From: Streptomyces sp. ISL-10
Lineage (GTDB): Bacteria > Actinomycetota > Actinomycetes > Streptomycetales > Streptomycetaceae
Reading direction: 5' to 3'
NCBI RefSeq assembly: GCF_018614575.1
Contig: NZ_JAGGOJ010000015.1
Coordinates: 62,001-126,000, forward strand
DNA: 64,000 nucleotides
Every line of letters starts with the position of its first letter. Position 1 is the first letter of the stretch. Under the pieces are notes generated by a model. That model worked only from the letters and a program-made list of their open reading frames with translations. It was not told the DNA's origin and did no database searches. Shown piece by piece: positions 15,994 through 24,644 of this stretch. The translations under genes were made by a program, and so were the position numbers.

Positions 15994-16146
15994 CCGGGAC
16001 GCGGAGCAGGTCGCTGTCGGAAGTCAAGGTGGGGAAGAATGCAGCGATTCACCCAGTTTCGTTCCGGCGTCGTGCCGTTCAGTGCCGTGACGAATTCCCC
16101 GCTCACGTCTCCCGCCCACGTCTCCCGCCCACGCGCACCGGGTGCT

Positions 16147-17796
16147 TCAGCGTGGCAGCGACCGGCGGACGCCCTTCGCCGCCGCCACCAGTTCGCCCAC
16201 CGTCGCCAGCTTCACCCGCGGCCGGCCGTCACGGCGGCCACGCGTCACCTCGGCGCGGTCGATGGCGGCCAGGCCGCGTGCGTCGACGACCTGACGGTTG
16301 CGGTGCCGGGCCAGCCGGTGGAACGCCTTCGGTCGGGCCGTCGGCGCGGGAAGCGAGCCGTCGACGGCGTCGGCGAGCAGCGTGCCGACCGTCTCGGCGG
16401 CGCAGGCGCGGTTGGCGCCGATGCCGCCCGAGGGGCCGCGCTTGATCCAGCCCACGACGTACGTCCCCGGCCGGCCGGCCACCCGTCCCCGCTCGTGCGG
16501 GACGGTGCCCGTGGCCTCGTCGAACGGCAGCCCGGCGACCGGCACACCGCGGTAACCGACCGCCCGCAGCAGCATGCCGACGGGCACCTCCTGCTCTCCG
16601 GAAACCCCTGTGACGCGCACGGCACGGACGGTGCCGTCGCCGAGCACCTCCACCGGCGCGGAATGGAACCGGAACACGATGCGCCGCCCCGACGCGGGCG
16701 GGAGCGACCAGTCGACGGTGTCGCGGGTCACCCCCCGCAGCACCGCGGCCTTGTCCTTGGGCCCGGCCGCGTCGATCGTGGCACCGGTCCGCGGATCGTG
16801 GTCGTCGACGACCAGCTCCACACCGTCCAGGTGCTTGAGGGCGAGCAGTTCGGACCTCGTGTACGCCGCGTCCTCGGGGCCTCGGCGCCCGAGCAGCACC
16901 ACCTCGCGCACCTTCGCCGCGCGCAGCACCGTCAGCGCGTGGTCGGCGATGTCTGTTCCGGCCAGTGCGTCCGGGTCCGAGACGAGGATCCGGGCCACGT
17001 CGAGGGCGACGTTGCCGTTGCCGACCACGACCACGCGCTCGGCGGACAGCTCGATCGCCTCGGGGGAGACCTCCGGGTGGGCGTTGTACCAGGAGACGAA
17101 CGCGGTCGCGGAGATGCTGCCGGGCAGATCCTCGCCCGGGATTTTGAGCCGGCGGTCGGTGGAGGCGCCCACGGCGTAGACAACCGCGTCGTGGTGCGCG
17201 GCCAGCTCCTCCGCGGTGATGTCCCGGCCCACCTCAAGGCCCAGGTGCATCCGTACGCGGGGATGGGAGTGGAACCGTCCGAGGATGTCGCCGACCTTCT
17301 TGGTCGCCGGGTGGTCGGGCGCGACGCCGTACCGCACGAGGCCGCCGGCCACCGGCAGCCGGTCGAGAAGCGTCACCTCGGCGTTGGTGTGCAGCAGCAG
17401 GTCCTCGGCGGCGTACATGCCGGCCGGGCCGGTGCCGACGACCGCGACCCGGATCGGCGCGAAGTCGGACGGCAGGCTGCGCTCGAACGTCGGCTCGCCC
17501 CAGGAGTGGAAGGTGGGGCCGTCGCCGGCGGGCTCGGGCTCCCTGTTCTCGAAGTACGCCGCGTTGATCGCGGCGTACTCCTGCTGCGTGCCGGACAGGC
17601 TGTCCACCGGGAAGACGGCATCCACCGGGCAGGCGTCGGCACAGGCGCCGCAGTCGATGCACGTCGTCGGATCGATGTACAGCATCTCCGTGCTGCCGAA
17701 GTCCCGCTCCTGCGGGGTGGGATGGATGCAGTTGACCGGGCACACGGCGACGCACGTGGCGTCGCTGCAGCACGTCTGGGTGATGGCGAAGGTCAT
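16147..17796 (-). CDS. Ferredoxin / ferredoxin-NADP+ reductase fusion (FprB type)
   Basis: Electron-transfer flavoprotein that moves electrons between NADPH and its own iron-sulfur clusters. Of the 549 residues, the first 75 are a 7Fe or 8Fe ferredoxin (CCSDATCVAVCPVNC and CIDCGACADACPVDAV). The rest is an adrenodoxin-reductase-like module with an FAD-binding motif (VAVVGTGPAGMYAAEDLL), an NADP-binding motif (VVVGNGNVALDVARIL) and the terminal FAD contact GWIKRGPSGGIGANR. I took the ATG at 17796 (MTFAITQTCC) as the start because ferredoxins of this family begin there. An in-frame ATG 15 codons upstream would add a non-conserved tail made by a short repeat. It lies 80 bases after the diiron oxygenase gene and probably supplies it with electrons. 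Confidence 0.93.
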   Translation of the reverse strand: MTFAITQTCCSDATCVAVCPVNCIHPTPQERDFGSTEMLYIDPTTCIDCGACADACPVDAVFPVDSLSGTQQEYAAINAAYFENREPEPAGDGPTFHSWGEPTFERSLPSDFAPIRVAVVGTGPAGMYAAEDLLLHTNAEVTLLDRLPVAGGLVRYGVAPDHPATKKVGDILGRFHSHPRVRMHLGLEVGRDITAEELAAHHDAVVYAVGASTDRRLKIPGEDLPGSISATAFVSWYNAHPEVSPEAIELSAERVVVVGNGNVALDVARILVSDPDALAGTDIADHALTVLRAAKVREVVLLGRRGPEDAAYTRSELLALKHLDGVELVVDDHDPRTGATIDAAGPKDKAAVLRGVTRDTVDWSLPPASGRRIVFRFHSAPVEVLGDGTVRAVRVTGVSGEQEVPVGMLLRAVGYRGVPVAGLPFDEATGTVPHERGRVAGRPGTYVVGWIKRGPSGGIGANRACAAETVGTLLADAVDGSLPAPTARPKAFHRLARHRNRQVVDARGLAAIDRAEVTRGRRDGRPRVKLATVGELVAAAKGVRRSLPR

Positions 17797-17799
17797 GTC

Positions 17800-17872
17800 G
17801 TCAGCTCGGTTTGGCTCGGCTCGGTCGGCTCGGTAGGACATGGCGCGGCTCGGTGGGGCATGGCGCGCGGCT
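17800..17872. repeat. Short GGCTCGG-rich repeats
   Basis: The gap between the diiron oxygenase and the reductase is built of repeated GGCTCGG/TCGGCTCGGT units and two copies of a longer unit containing GGCATGGCGCG or GACATGGCGCG. It looks like slippage-derived spacer sequence with no obvious signal. Confidence 0.45.
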
Positions 17873-17875
17873 CCG

Positions 17876-18793
17876 TCAGATGAGGTGGGCGCGCTTGTAG
17901 AACATCAGGGCCGGCTTGGTGAGCAGACGGGCAGAGGCCAGGAACTCCATGAGCCCGGCACAGCTCGAACGCATCAGGGACTTGTGGTGCTCGTTGGCCT
18001 TCGCCTCACCGACGGCGCGCTTCCTGTCGAGCCCGGCGTTGGCGTAGACGTCCTTGTTCACCATGCTGGTGACGATGACGTAGGACGCGACGGCGATGAC
18101 GAAGGCGTGGATCTGGCGACGCAGCCGGCCGGCCTTCGCGAGGCGCTTGCGCGTCTCGTCGCGGGCGAACTTCATGTGCCGCGACTCCTCGACGACATGG
18201 ATGTTGTTGATCGTGCGGACGAAGGGCACGACCCGCTCGTCACGCATCCAGTCCCGCTGCATGACATCGAGGACCTCCTCGGCGACCAGGATCGCGGCGT
18301 ACGCCGCCTCACCGAAGGCAACTGTCTTGAAGGCCCTGCCCAGTTCGACCGCGAGCCGGTGCGGGCGGTACGCCGGTGCGCCCAGCTTCTTCGCACCCCG
18401 GGCGAACATGATCGAGTGCCGGCACTCGTCGGCGATCTCGGTGAGCGCCCACTGGAAGTGGGCCTGCGTCGGATCCTTGGCGTAGATGTCGCGAAGCACC
18501 ATCTGCTGCAGGATCATCTCGAACCAGATGCCGGTGCTCGCGACCGACGCGGCCTCCTGCCGCGTCAGCTCCTTGCGCTGCGCATCGCTCATCTCGCGCC
18601 AGTACGCCGTGCCGTAGAGCGTGCTCCACTCCGGGCTCGCGCCGTGGAAGTCCTTGTCCAGCGGCGTCTCCCAGTCGACCTCCGTGACCGGGTCGTACGA
18701 CAGCGTCGCGGCCGAGTCGAGCAGGCGCCGGGCGACGTCGTCCTCGGGGACCCCGCGCTCCTGGATCTCCGGCCCTACGGTGCTGCTTGCCAT
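17876..18793 (-). CDS. AurF-like diiron oxygenase
   Basis: A 305-residue non-haem diiron protein of the AurF/PaaA-like family, whose characterised member oxidises an aryl amine to a nitro group. Ligand-type motifs are visible in four helices: QEAASVASTGIWFEMIL, EIADECRHSIMFARG, VAEEVLDVMQRD and VVEESRHMKFARDE. These give the two ExxH pairs and extra carboxylates of the diiron centre. A hydrophobic helix follows near residue 230 (AFVIAVASYVIVTSMV). The gene precedes the ferredoxin reductase fusion, which fits a need for reducing equivalents. A TetR-like palindrome covers its upstream region. The substrate is unknown; many actinobacterial relatives are linked to lipid or stress responses and not to antibiotic synthesis. 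Confidence 0.85.
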   Translation of the reverse strand: MASSTVGPEIQERGVPEDDVARRLLDSAATLSYDPVTEVDWETPLDKDFHGASPEWSTLYGTAYWREMSDAQRKELTRQEAASVASTGIWFEMILQQMVLRDIYAKDPTQAHFQWALTEIADECRHSIMFARGAKKLGAPAYRPHRLAVELGRAFKTVAFGEAAYAAILVAEEVLDVMQRDWMRDERVVPFVRTINNIHVVEESRHMKFARDETRKRLAKAGRLRRQIHAFVIAVASYVIVTSMVNKDVYANAGLDRKRAVGEAKANEHHKSLMRSSCAGLMEFLASARLLTKPALMFYKRAHLI

Positions 18794-18888
18794 GCTGGGG
18801 CTCCTCGGTTCGAGTGGTGGTGGTCCTTGCTCGCTGGTGCGTGGAGGCGCGCAGGGGCGCTGCGAGGGGTCACCGATTCGACCCGCCG

Positions 18889-18913
18889 CTTGTTAGACGG
18901 ACCGTATAGTAAG
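18889..18913 (-). promoter_or_regulatory. TetR-like palindromic operator upstream of the AurF-like gene
   Basis: CTTGTTAGACGG-A-CCGTATAGTAAG is a 25-base imperfect palindrome with a perfect ACGG/CCGT core and 9 of 12 arm positions matched. Its shape is that of TetR-family operators. It lies about 100 bases upstream of the gene, and a TACTAT element on the minus strand overlaps one arm as a possible -10 box. No TetR gene is in the window. Confidence 0.6.
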
Positions 18914-19116
18914 AGCCCCGCTCGGGCCTATCCCCGAGTAAGAAATCCGAGCAACTCGCTGCCGGCACGGGGGCGACGGGCCACTGCGTCCGCGCGGGCC
19001 GGACCGGTTCCTGCGGGGCGCCAACCGCTCGCGCGGGCCGCGACACCGTGAGCTGCTCTGCGCGCGAGCTGTCGGCAGTGGCGATGCCCCTTGCCGCACA
19101 GGGGTGTTGACGCACG

Positions 19117-19178
19117 GTCGGCGCGCCCCGGCGTCCCGTCGGCGCACCTCGGCGTCCCGTCGGCGACCCCGGCGTCCC
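19117..19178. repeat. Three tandem 20-21 base repeats
   Basis: GTCGGCGCGCCCCGGCGTCCC at 19117, GTCGGCGCACCTCGGCGTCCC at 19138 and GTCGGCGACCCCGGCGTCCC at 19159 follow each other without spacers, just beyond the stop of the ABC permease gene. Function unknown. Confidence 0.8.
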
Positions 19179-19185
19179 GCTCCGG

Positions 19186-21507
19186 TCAGAGCGTCTCGCT
19201 CAGCGAATCCGCCAGCCTGCGGCGGGCCGTGCGGGTCGCCGGCACCGAGGCCGCAGCCGTCGCACCGAGCACCGCCGCGGCGACCAGCGCCACCAGCACG
19301 GGCAGCGGCGGCATCTGCGCGATGCCCGCACCCATCCCGCCGGCCGCGCCCTGGGCGTCCACCAGACGCGTGCCCGCCACGGCACCGACCGCCGTCCCGA
19401 GCACGGCGGAGAGCAGGGCCGTCAGGCACGCCGTCGTCACGATCACCGCGCCGATCTGCCGGGGTGTCAGACCGATGGCCTTGAGGGCGAGCAGATCACG
19501 GCCCCGCTCGCGTACGCCCGTGCCGATCAGGGTCAGCAACTCGATCAGGCCGATCAGTGCGAGCACCACGATCAGCGCAGCGATCACCGCGCGCGCCGGT
19601 TCCAGGCGGTCCGCGGGGTTCGGGGTCTCGCGGATCTCCAGCGCGCCGCCGCCCGCCTCGGCGAGCTCCGCGCTCACCGCGCGCGGGTCGGCGCCGTCGC
19701 GCAGCACCAGGGCGTGGAACCCGGGCCGCAGGCCGAGGTCGCGTTCGCGCAGGGTGTCGACGGTCGTGGAGATGATCCGGCCGCTGGACTCCGGTTCGAT
19801 GCTGCGGCCGACGACATGGAGGATCTGTGGCCGTCCCTCGACGGTCATCCGCACCCAGTCGCCCACCCGTACGCCGAGCAGATCCAGCAGCCCCTGGCCG
19901 GCGACCGCTTCGTCCGGACCTCCGGGTGGCCGGCCCTCCACCACCGCGAGGGGGTACGGCTCATGAGCGGTGCCGAGCCCACGCAGGGTGATGGTGCCCG
20001 TCTGCCCCGGCACCAGGGCCGCCGTCTCCACACCGGGATGAACGGCGGCGACGTCGTCGACGCCCGCGAGGATGCGCTCCAGTTCCGCGTCCGCCGGACC
20101 GCCGGGCTGCTCGGCCCGCACGGTCAGCGCCGCCGGCAGGCCCACCCGGTCGGGATGGCTGCGGAACTGGTCCAGGGTGGACCAGGCGACGAGCGCCACG
20201 GTGATCAGGACCAGTGGGAGCGCCAGCCGGAGCACGGCCACCAACGCACCGCCCCGGCGCGAGAACGCGGCGCGCGTCCCCAGCACCAGCGCGGGCGGCA
20301 TCCGCATACCGAGTGCCCGTCTGCCGAGCGCGGTCATCGGCGCGGCGGTCGGCAGCGCCGCACGGGCCACCGGGACCGGTGGCACACGCCCGGCCCGCCA
20401 GGCCGCGAGGCCGGTGGCGACCGCGATGAGCAGGACCGCACCGCACGGCACGCCGATCATCAGGGCCGTGTGACCGGGCAGGTCCTGCCACAGAGCCACC
20501 GCGTCACCGATACGCCCCGGAATGCGGGACCCCAGCAGGGCGATCGCCACGGTGCCGAGTGCTACACCCAGCAGCGCGAAGGCCAGGTGCTGGACAAGGA
20601 AGCCGCGCACCACCTGCCCCGGGGTGAACCCGACGGCCTTGAGCACCGCGATGTCCCTGAGCTGCGCGCGTACTCGGGCGGCGATCGCCCCGGACGCGGC
20701 CAGAGCGGCGGCCAGCAGCGCGCCGAGACCGAACACGGCGAACAACTGCCCCAGCAGCCGGTCGTCACCGGCGGCCTCGGCCCGCGCCTGCTGCCACTTG
20801 GCGACCTGCGAGACCCGGTCCGCGCCCAGGAGCGTCACCGCGCGCTGCACGAGGAAGTCGGTGTCGTCCGGGTCGTCCAGCCGCAGCCCCACGGTCTGTC
20901 CGCTCGCGCCGGGGGCGACGGCGTCGAGGGCGCGGGGCAGCACCCAGCCGATGCCGGGTTCGCCGCCCGGCCGGTAACGCGGCTCCGCCGCCTCCGCGAC
21001 CCCGACGACCCGCAGGGTGCTCGCCGGTCCGTCCGGTGCCGTGACGCGCAGCGTGTCGCCCGGCTCCGCCCACAGCGCCCTGGCCACCGACGTCTCCAGC
21101 ACGACCGCGCCCGGGCCGCCGTCGTCCGACGGGGCGAGCCAGCGGCCCGACGTGACCAGTGGCCGGCCCGTGTCGGGGGGCCTGACCCCCGCCGCGCGCA
21201 GTTCGACACCCGCCCGCGCGCCCCGCGACTCGACGGTGGTGGTCGCGGTGCGGTACGGACCGGAGAGCGCGGCGACGCCGTCGAGCCGGGACAGAGCGGC
21301 GGTGTCGGCGCCGCCGCGCGTGTGCAGCCAGATGTGCGCGCCCTGGGACTGGTTGAAAACCCGCTGCCAGGGGTTGGCGGCGTAACCGAACAGGGCACCG
21401 GCCAGCAGCAGCGAGGCGATGATCCCGGCACTGGCGAGGACGACGAACAGGGCTTCACCGCGGTGTGCCCGGAAGTCGGCGTGCGCCCAGCGCAGAGTGG
21501 CGCGCAC
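19186..21507 (-). CDS. FtsX-like ABC exporter permease
   Basis: A 773-residue integral membrane protein with two FtsX-type halves, each having an N-terminal helix, a large extracellular MacB-like domain and three more helices. Helices are clear at the N-terminus (LFVVLASAGIIASLLLAGALF), in the middle (LFAVFGLGALLAAALAASGAI, LIAVATGLAAWRAG) and at the C-terminus (LPVLVALVAAAVLGATAAASV). The loop LALKAIGLTPRQIGAVIV is the FtsX signature. It starts with GTG two bases after the ATPase stop, with GAGGGACTGAGA upstream. Such systems usually export lipids, peptides or drugs, or transduce mechanical signals. The substrate is not evident. It is the last gene of the PadR-ATPase-permease operon. Confidence 0.9.
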   Translation of the reverse strand: MRATLRWAHADFRAHRGEALFVVLASAGIIASLLLAGALFGYAANPWQRVFNQSQGAHIWLHTRGGADTAALSRLDGVAALSGPYRTATTTVESRGARAGVELRAAGVRPPDTGRPLVTSGRWLAPSDDGGPGAVVLETSVARALWAEPGDTLRVTAPDGPASTLRVVGVAEAAEPRYRPGGEPGIGWVLPRALDAVAPGASGQTVGLRLDDPDDTDFLVQRAVTLLGADRVSQVAKWQQARAEAAGDDRLLGQLFAVFGLGALLAAALAASGAIAARVRAQLRDIAVLKAVGFTPGQVVRGFLVQHLAFALLGVALGTVAIALLGSRIPGRIGDAVALWQDLPGHTALMIGVPCGAVLLIAVATGLAAWRAGRVPPVPVARAALPTAAPMTALGRRALGMRMPPALVLGTRAAFSRRGGALVAVLRLALPLVLITVALVAWSTLDQFRSHPDRVGLPAALTVRAEQPGGPADAELERILAGVDDVAAVHPGVETAALVPGQTGTITLRGLGTAHEPYPLAVVEGRPPGGPDEAVAGQGLLDLLGVRVGDWVRMTVEGRPQILHVVGRSIEPESSGRIISTTVDTLRERDLGLRPGFHALVLRDGADPRAVSAELAEAGGGALEIRETPNPADRLEPARAVIAALIVVLALIGLIELLTLIGTGVRERGRDLLALKAIGLTPRQIGAVIVTTACLTALLSAVLGTAVGAVAGTRLVDAQGAAGGMGAGIAQMPPLPVLVALVAAAVLGATAAASVPATRTARRRLADSLSETL

Positions 21508-21509
21508 TC

Positions 21510-22484
21510 TCAGTCCCTCAGTTCGAGTACGCCGGACACTCCGCCGCCCGGAGCGCGGTGCCCGGTGCCCAGCACCGCGTCGTCGGCGATACGCCCGTCG
21601 AAGAAGCTGATGACGCGGTCGGCGGCGCTCGCCATCCGGGCGTCATGGGTGACCATCAGGATCGTCTGGCCGCGTTGGTGGAACCGGGACAGCAGCCGCA
21701 GCACCTCCCGGGTGCCCTTGCTGTCCAGGCTGCCGGCCGGCTCGTCGGCGAGCAGCAGGGCGGGGTGGTTGACCAGCGCCCTGGCGAGCGCGACGCGCTG
21801 CTGCTCGCCGCCGGACAGCTCGCCGGGCATCGACCTCTCCCGGCCTTCGAGCCCGAGCTCGGCCAGCAGCTCGGCGCGGGAGGCGCGCGCGGCCTTGGGC
21901 GACGCCCCGGCCAGCAGCGCGGGCAGTTCCACGTTGTCGGCGACGGTGAGATTGGAGACCAGGTTGAAGAACTGGAACACGATGCCGATGCTGCGTCGGC
22001 GCAGCACCGCCCAACGGGCCTCCCGGTACTCGTCGACCCGCTCCCCGCCGAGCCACAGCTTCCCGCTGTCGGGGCGCTGCAGCCCGCCGATCAGATGCAG
22101 CAGTGTCGACTTCCCGGCGCCGGAGGGACCGGTCACCGCCACGAATTCCCCAGGCTGAACGGTCAGGTCCACACCGCGCACGGCATGCACCGCGGCGCCC
22201 TCGCCGTAGTGGGTCTTGGTCAGTCCTTCGGCGCGCACGATGGGGCCGCTCACCGGCCCGGACGAGGGCGGGGCGGAACGGACGCTCTCGGCGACGCGTT
22301 CCCGCCCGCCTCCAGCGGCACCCGGCTCCGGCACGTCCGCACTCGCCTGCTGCTGCCCGGTCACGGCCCCGTCCCCGGTCGCCTCGGCGCCGTGGCCCAC
22401 CGGCCCGCCGGGTCGGCCGCGTCCACCGGAGCCGGCCGCGCCCGATCCCCGGCGCTCGCCGGAAACCGCGGCGTCGTCGCTCAT
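21510..22484 (-). CDS. ABC exporter ATP-binding protein (LolD/MacB type)
   Basis: Cytoplasmic ATPase that would drive the FtsX-like permease encoded next. The 324-residue protein begins with about 80 residues of Gly/Pro/Ser-rich, probably disordered sequence, unusual for this short ATPase class. The nucleotide-binding domain follows with Walker A GPSGAGKST, Q-loop, signature LSGGEQQRVALARAL, Walker B ALLLADEP and the switch His in MVTHDARMA. The ATG at 22484 overlaps the PadR stop (ATGA) and has AGGAGGAG upstream, so translation is coupled to the regulator. Confidence 0.92.
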   Translation of the reverse strand: MSDDAAVSGERRGSGAAGSGGRGRPGGPVGHGAEATGDGAVTGQQQASADVPEPGAAGGGRERVAESVRSAPPSSGPVSGPIVRAEGLTKTHYGEGAAVHAVRGVDLTVQPGEFVAVTGPSGAGKSTLLHLIGGLQRPDSGKLWLGGERVDEYREARWAVLRRRSIGIVFQFFNLVSNLTVADNVELPALLAGASPKAARASRAELLAELGLEGRERSMPGELSGGEQQRVALARALVNHPALLLADEPAGSLDSKGTREVLRLLSRFHQRGQTILMVTHDARMASAADRVISFFDGRIADDAVLGTGHRAPGGGVSGVLELRD

Positions 22485-22987
22485 TCCAGCTCCTCCTGAC
22501 AACGTTCCAGCCAGTCCAGGTCGGCCTGCAGATGCAGCATGGCGCCCTCGATCAGCAGCTGGGCGACCTTGTTGTCCCGGTCCTCGGACACGGCCAGCTT
22601 CGACAGCTCCCGCATGGTGTTGAGGTACTGCCGACGCTGCTTGTTGATCAGGGCGATCGGGTCGGCAAGCCCCGACTGCGGCGCGAGCGCGAGCTTCATG
22701 AAGAACTCGTCCCGCACCCGTGGCTCGTCGGCGGTCTCATCGAACCAGGCCAGCACGGCCTCACGCCCGGCATCGGTGAGCCGGTACGTGCGCTTGTTGG
22801 GCCGACCCGACTGCTCGACGTCCTCGCCGGCGATCAGACCGCTCTTCTCCAGTCGGCCGAGAGTGACATATATCTGGCCGATATTCGGCTGAGGGTACGC
22901 GGCGCCCAGGAGCTTCTCAAGGTCCTGTTTGAGCTCGTAACCGTGTGCGGGGCCACGGGTGAGGAGCGCCAGGAGCGGCAGCCGCAC
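22481..22987 (-). CDS. PadR-family transcriptional regulator
   Basis: A 168-residue regulator. Residues 1-85 form the PadR winged helix (LLALLTRGPAHGYELKQDLEKLL, then IYVTLGRLEKSGLIAGEDVE, and RTYRLTDAGREAVLAW). The rest is the C-terminal dimerisation helix region ending DLDWLERCQEELE. The GTG at 22987 is preceded by GAGGGGGAGCGC and gives the typical MRLPLLALL start. PadR proteins normally repress the transporter operon they sit in and release it when a toxic ligand binds. Here the gene leads the ATPase and permease genes, so autoregulated control of the exporter is likely. Confidence 0.9.
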   Translation of the reverse strand: MRLPLLALLTRGPAHGYELKQDLEKLLGAAYPQPNIGQIYVTLGRLEKSGLIAGEDVEQSGRPNKRTYRLTDAGREAVLAWFDETADEPRVRDEFFMKLALAPQSGLADPIALINKQRRQYLNTMRELSKLAVSEDRDNKVAQLLIEGAMLHLQADLDWLERCQEELE

Positions 22988-23155
22988 GCGCTCCCCCTCT
23001 CTCCCGCTGCATAGTCTGCTGTTGGCCGGGCAGCGGGCCGATGGACCGGCCGCCGGCCTTGGTGTGCCTGGACGTCTAGTATCGCCCATGCCTAACGGGT
23101 ATATATAGGCCACGATGGTCGGCGGCGCAGCCGGATCGTGCACCGGGAGGAACCT

Positions 23156-24427
23156 ATGCGGTGGATGCGTGCCGCGGGTAGGGCTCTCCTGGCCGCGGCG
23201 GTGGTGCTGGCCGGCCATGTCGGCGCCGACGTGCACGCCGGGGGAGCGGACGCCGGCGGCCGGGGCCCGATGACGCTGGTGACCGCCGGTGACCTGACCG
23301 GTTACCTTCCGCCGCTGCTCGAGGACTGGAACGAGGACCATCCCGGTGAGCGGGTCACCCTGGTCGAGCTGCCGGACTCGGCCGACGAGACCCGGGCACA
23401 GATGATCAGCGAACTGCGCTCGGGCAGCGACAGGTTCGACGTGCTGAACATCGATGTGGCATGGACGTCGGAGTTCGCGGCGGCGGGCTGGATCGCTCCG
23501 CTGGAGCGCGACCGCTTCCCGCTGGACACCTTCCTGCGCCCCGTCGTGGACACCGCGACCTTCGACGGGCGGCTGTACGCGGTCCCGTACGTGACCAACG
23601 CCGGGCTGCTCTACTACCGCAAGGACGTCCTGGACCGCGCCGGCGAGAAACCACCGCGCACCTGGGCGGAACTGGCACGTCAGGCCCGCACCGTCGCACC
23701 CCGTCACGGCCTCGACGGTTACGCGGGCCAGTTCCTGCCGTACGAGGGGCTGACCGTCAATGTGACGGAGGCGGTGCACTCGGCGGGCGGCTCGATCCTG
23801 CGGGACGACGGCGACCGGGTCACCGTGGACTCGGACGCGGCGCGCGCCGCCTTCGCCTTCCTCGCGGACGGTGTGCGCGAGGGCTGGATCGCCCGCGACG
23901 CGCTCGGCTACAAGGAGGAGGAGTCGCGCCGGGCCTTCCAGGACGGCCGGCTGCTCTTCCTGCGCAACTGGCCCTATGTGTACGCCGACGCGAGCGCCGA
24001 GGGCTCGAAGGTGGCCGGCCGGTTCGGGGTGGTGCCCCTGCCCGGCCCCGACGGCCCGGGCACCAGCGTGCTCGGCGGTTCGAATCTGGCGGTGAGCAGC
24101 CGTGCGCGGCACCCGGAGTCGGCCGCTGACCTGATCGCGTACCTCACCAGCGAGCGGGTCCAGCGTCAGGTGCTGACCGAGGGGTCGCTCCCGCCGGTGC
24201 GCGCCGCGCTGTACGAGGATCCGGCGCTGATCGCCGCCCATCCGTATCTGCCGACGCTGCGTCGCAGTGTGCTGTCGGCCGAGCCGCGTCCCAAGTCGCC
24301 GCGCTACGACCAGGTGAGCCTGGCCGTGCAGGCGGTCGCGCAGGACGTCATGGCACTGCGCCGGACACCCGAGCAGGCGGTCGAGCGCCTGGCACGCGAG
24401 CTCGGAGCGATCTCCCGCAAGGGCTGA
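23156..24427 (+). CDS. Sugar-type extracellular substrate-binding protein, orphan
   Basis: A 423-residue family 1 (maltose/trehalose-type) solute-binding protein divergent from padR. It has an N-terminal signal sequence (AAGRALLAAAVVLAGHVGA) but no lipobox cysteine, which is unusual for a Gram-positive binding protein. The mature part shows the family's early motif DLTGYLPPLLEDWNEDHPG and the conserved loop TSVLGGSNLAVSSRARHPE. The ATG at 23156 has GGAGG five bases upstream. The gene is separated from the alpha-glucosidase/agl operon downstream by a hairpin and a new promoter, and has no permease of its own. It could feed that transporter or serve as a sensor; neither is shown by the sequence. 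Confidence 0.85.
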   Translation: MRWMRAAGRALLAAAVVLAGHVGADVHAGGADAGGRGPMTLVTAGDLTGYLPPLLEDWNEDHPGERVTLVELPDSADETRAQMISELRSGSDRFDVLNIDVAWTSEFAAAGWIAPLERDRFPLDTFLRPVVDTATFDGRLYAVPYVTNAGLLYYRKDVLDRAGEKPPRTWAELARQARTVAPRHGLDGYAGQFLPYEGLTVNVTEAVHSAGGSILRDDGDRVTVDSDAARAAFAFLADGVREGWIARDALGYKEEESRRAFQDGRLLFLRNWPYVYADASAEGSKVAGRFGVVPLPGPDGPGTSVLGGSNLAVSSRARHPESAADLIAYLTSERVQRQVLTEGSLPPVRAALYEDPALIAAHPYLPTLRRSVLSAEPRPKSPRYDQVSLAVQAVAQDVMALRRTPEQAVERLARELGAISRKG

Positions 24428-24448
24428 GCTCATCTCCCACCTCCCCCG

Positions 24449-24485
24449 GCCAGGGCTCCTACTTACATGTTAGGTAGACCCTGGC
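24449..24485 (+). terminator. Hairpin after the orphan binding-protein gene
   Basis: GCCAGGG at 24449 pairs with CCCTGGC at 24479. An inner CTAC/GTAG pair brings the loop down to an AT-rich centre, and a T-containing tail follows. It is a probable terminator that separates this gene from the sugar operon. Confidence 0.6.
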
Positions 24486-24549
24486 TCTTGTAAAGGGGTT
24501 CATAGGTGGTCAAATCACCCCAGTTTTGGGATTCTTTCTGGACGCATCG

Positions 24550-24580
24550 TTGACACTCGGCCGTCATAGCTACTTAACAT
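24550..24580 (+). promoter_or_regulatory. Promoter of the alpha-glucoside operon
   Basis: A perfect TTGACA at 24550 is followed by TTAACA at 24574 with an 18-base spacer, inside a stretch that is clearly AT-richer than its surroundings (24485-24600). This looks like a vegetative sigma promoter for the GH13-binding protein-permease operon that starts about 65 bases downstream. Confidence 0.55.
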
Positions 24581-24644
24581 GCATGCATAACAGCGCACCC
24601 GATCCGGGGCGCCCTCGCATCCAGCAGAAACAGGTCGACGCGAG

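Larger units (their letters stand above)
18794..19185. other. Intergenic region with operator and tandem repeats
   Basis: About 390 bases between the ABC permease stop and the diiron oxygenase start. It holds the promoter and operator of the oxygenase and three 20-21 base tandem repeats next to the permease stop. No gene was supported on either strand. Confidence 0.5.
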
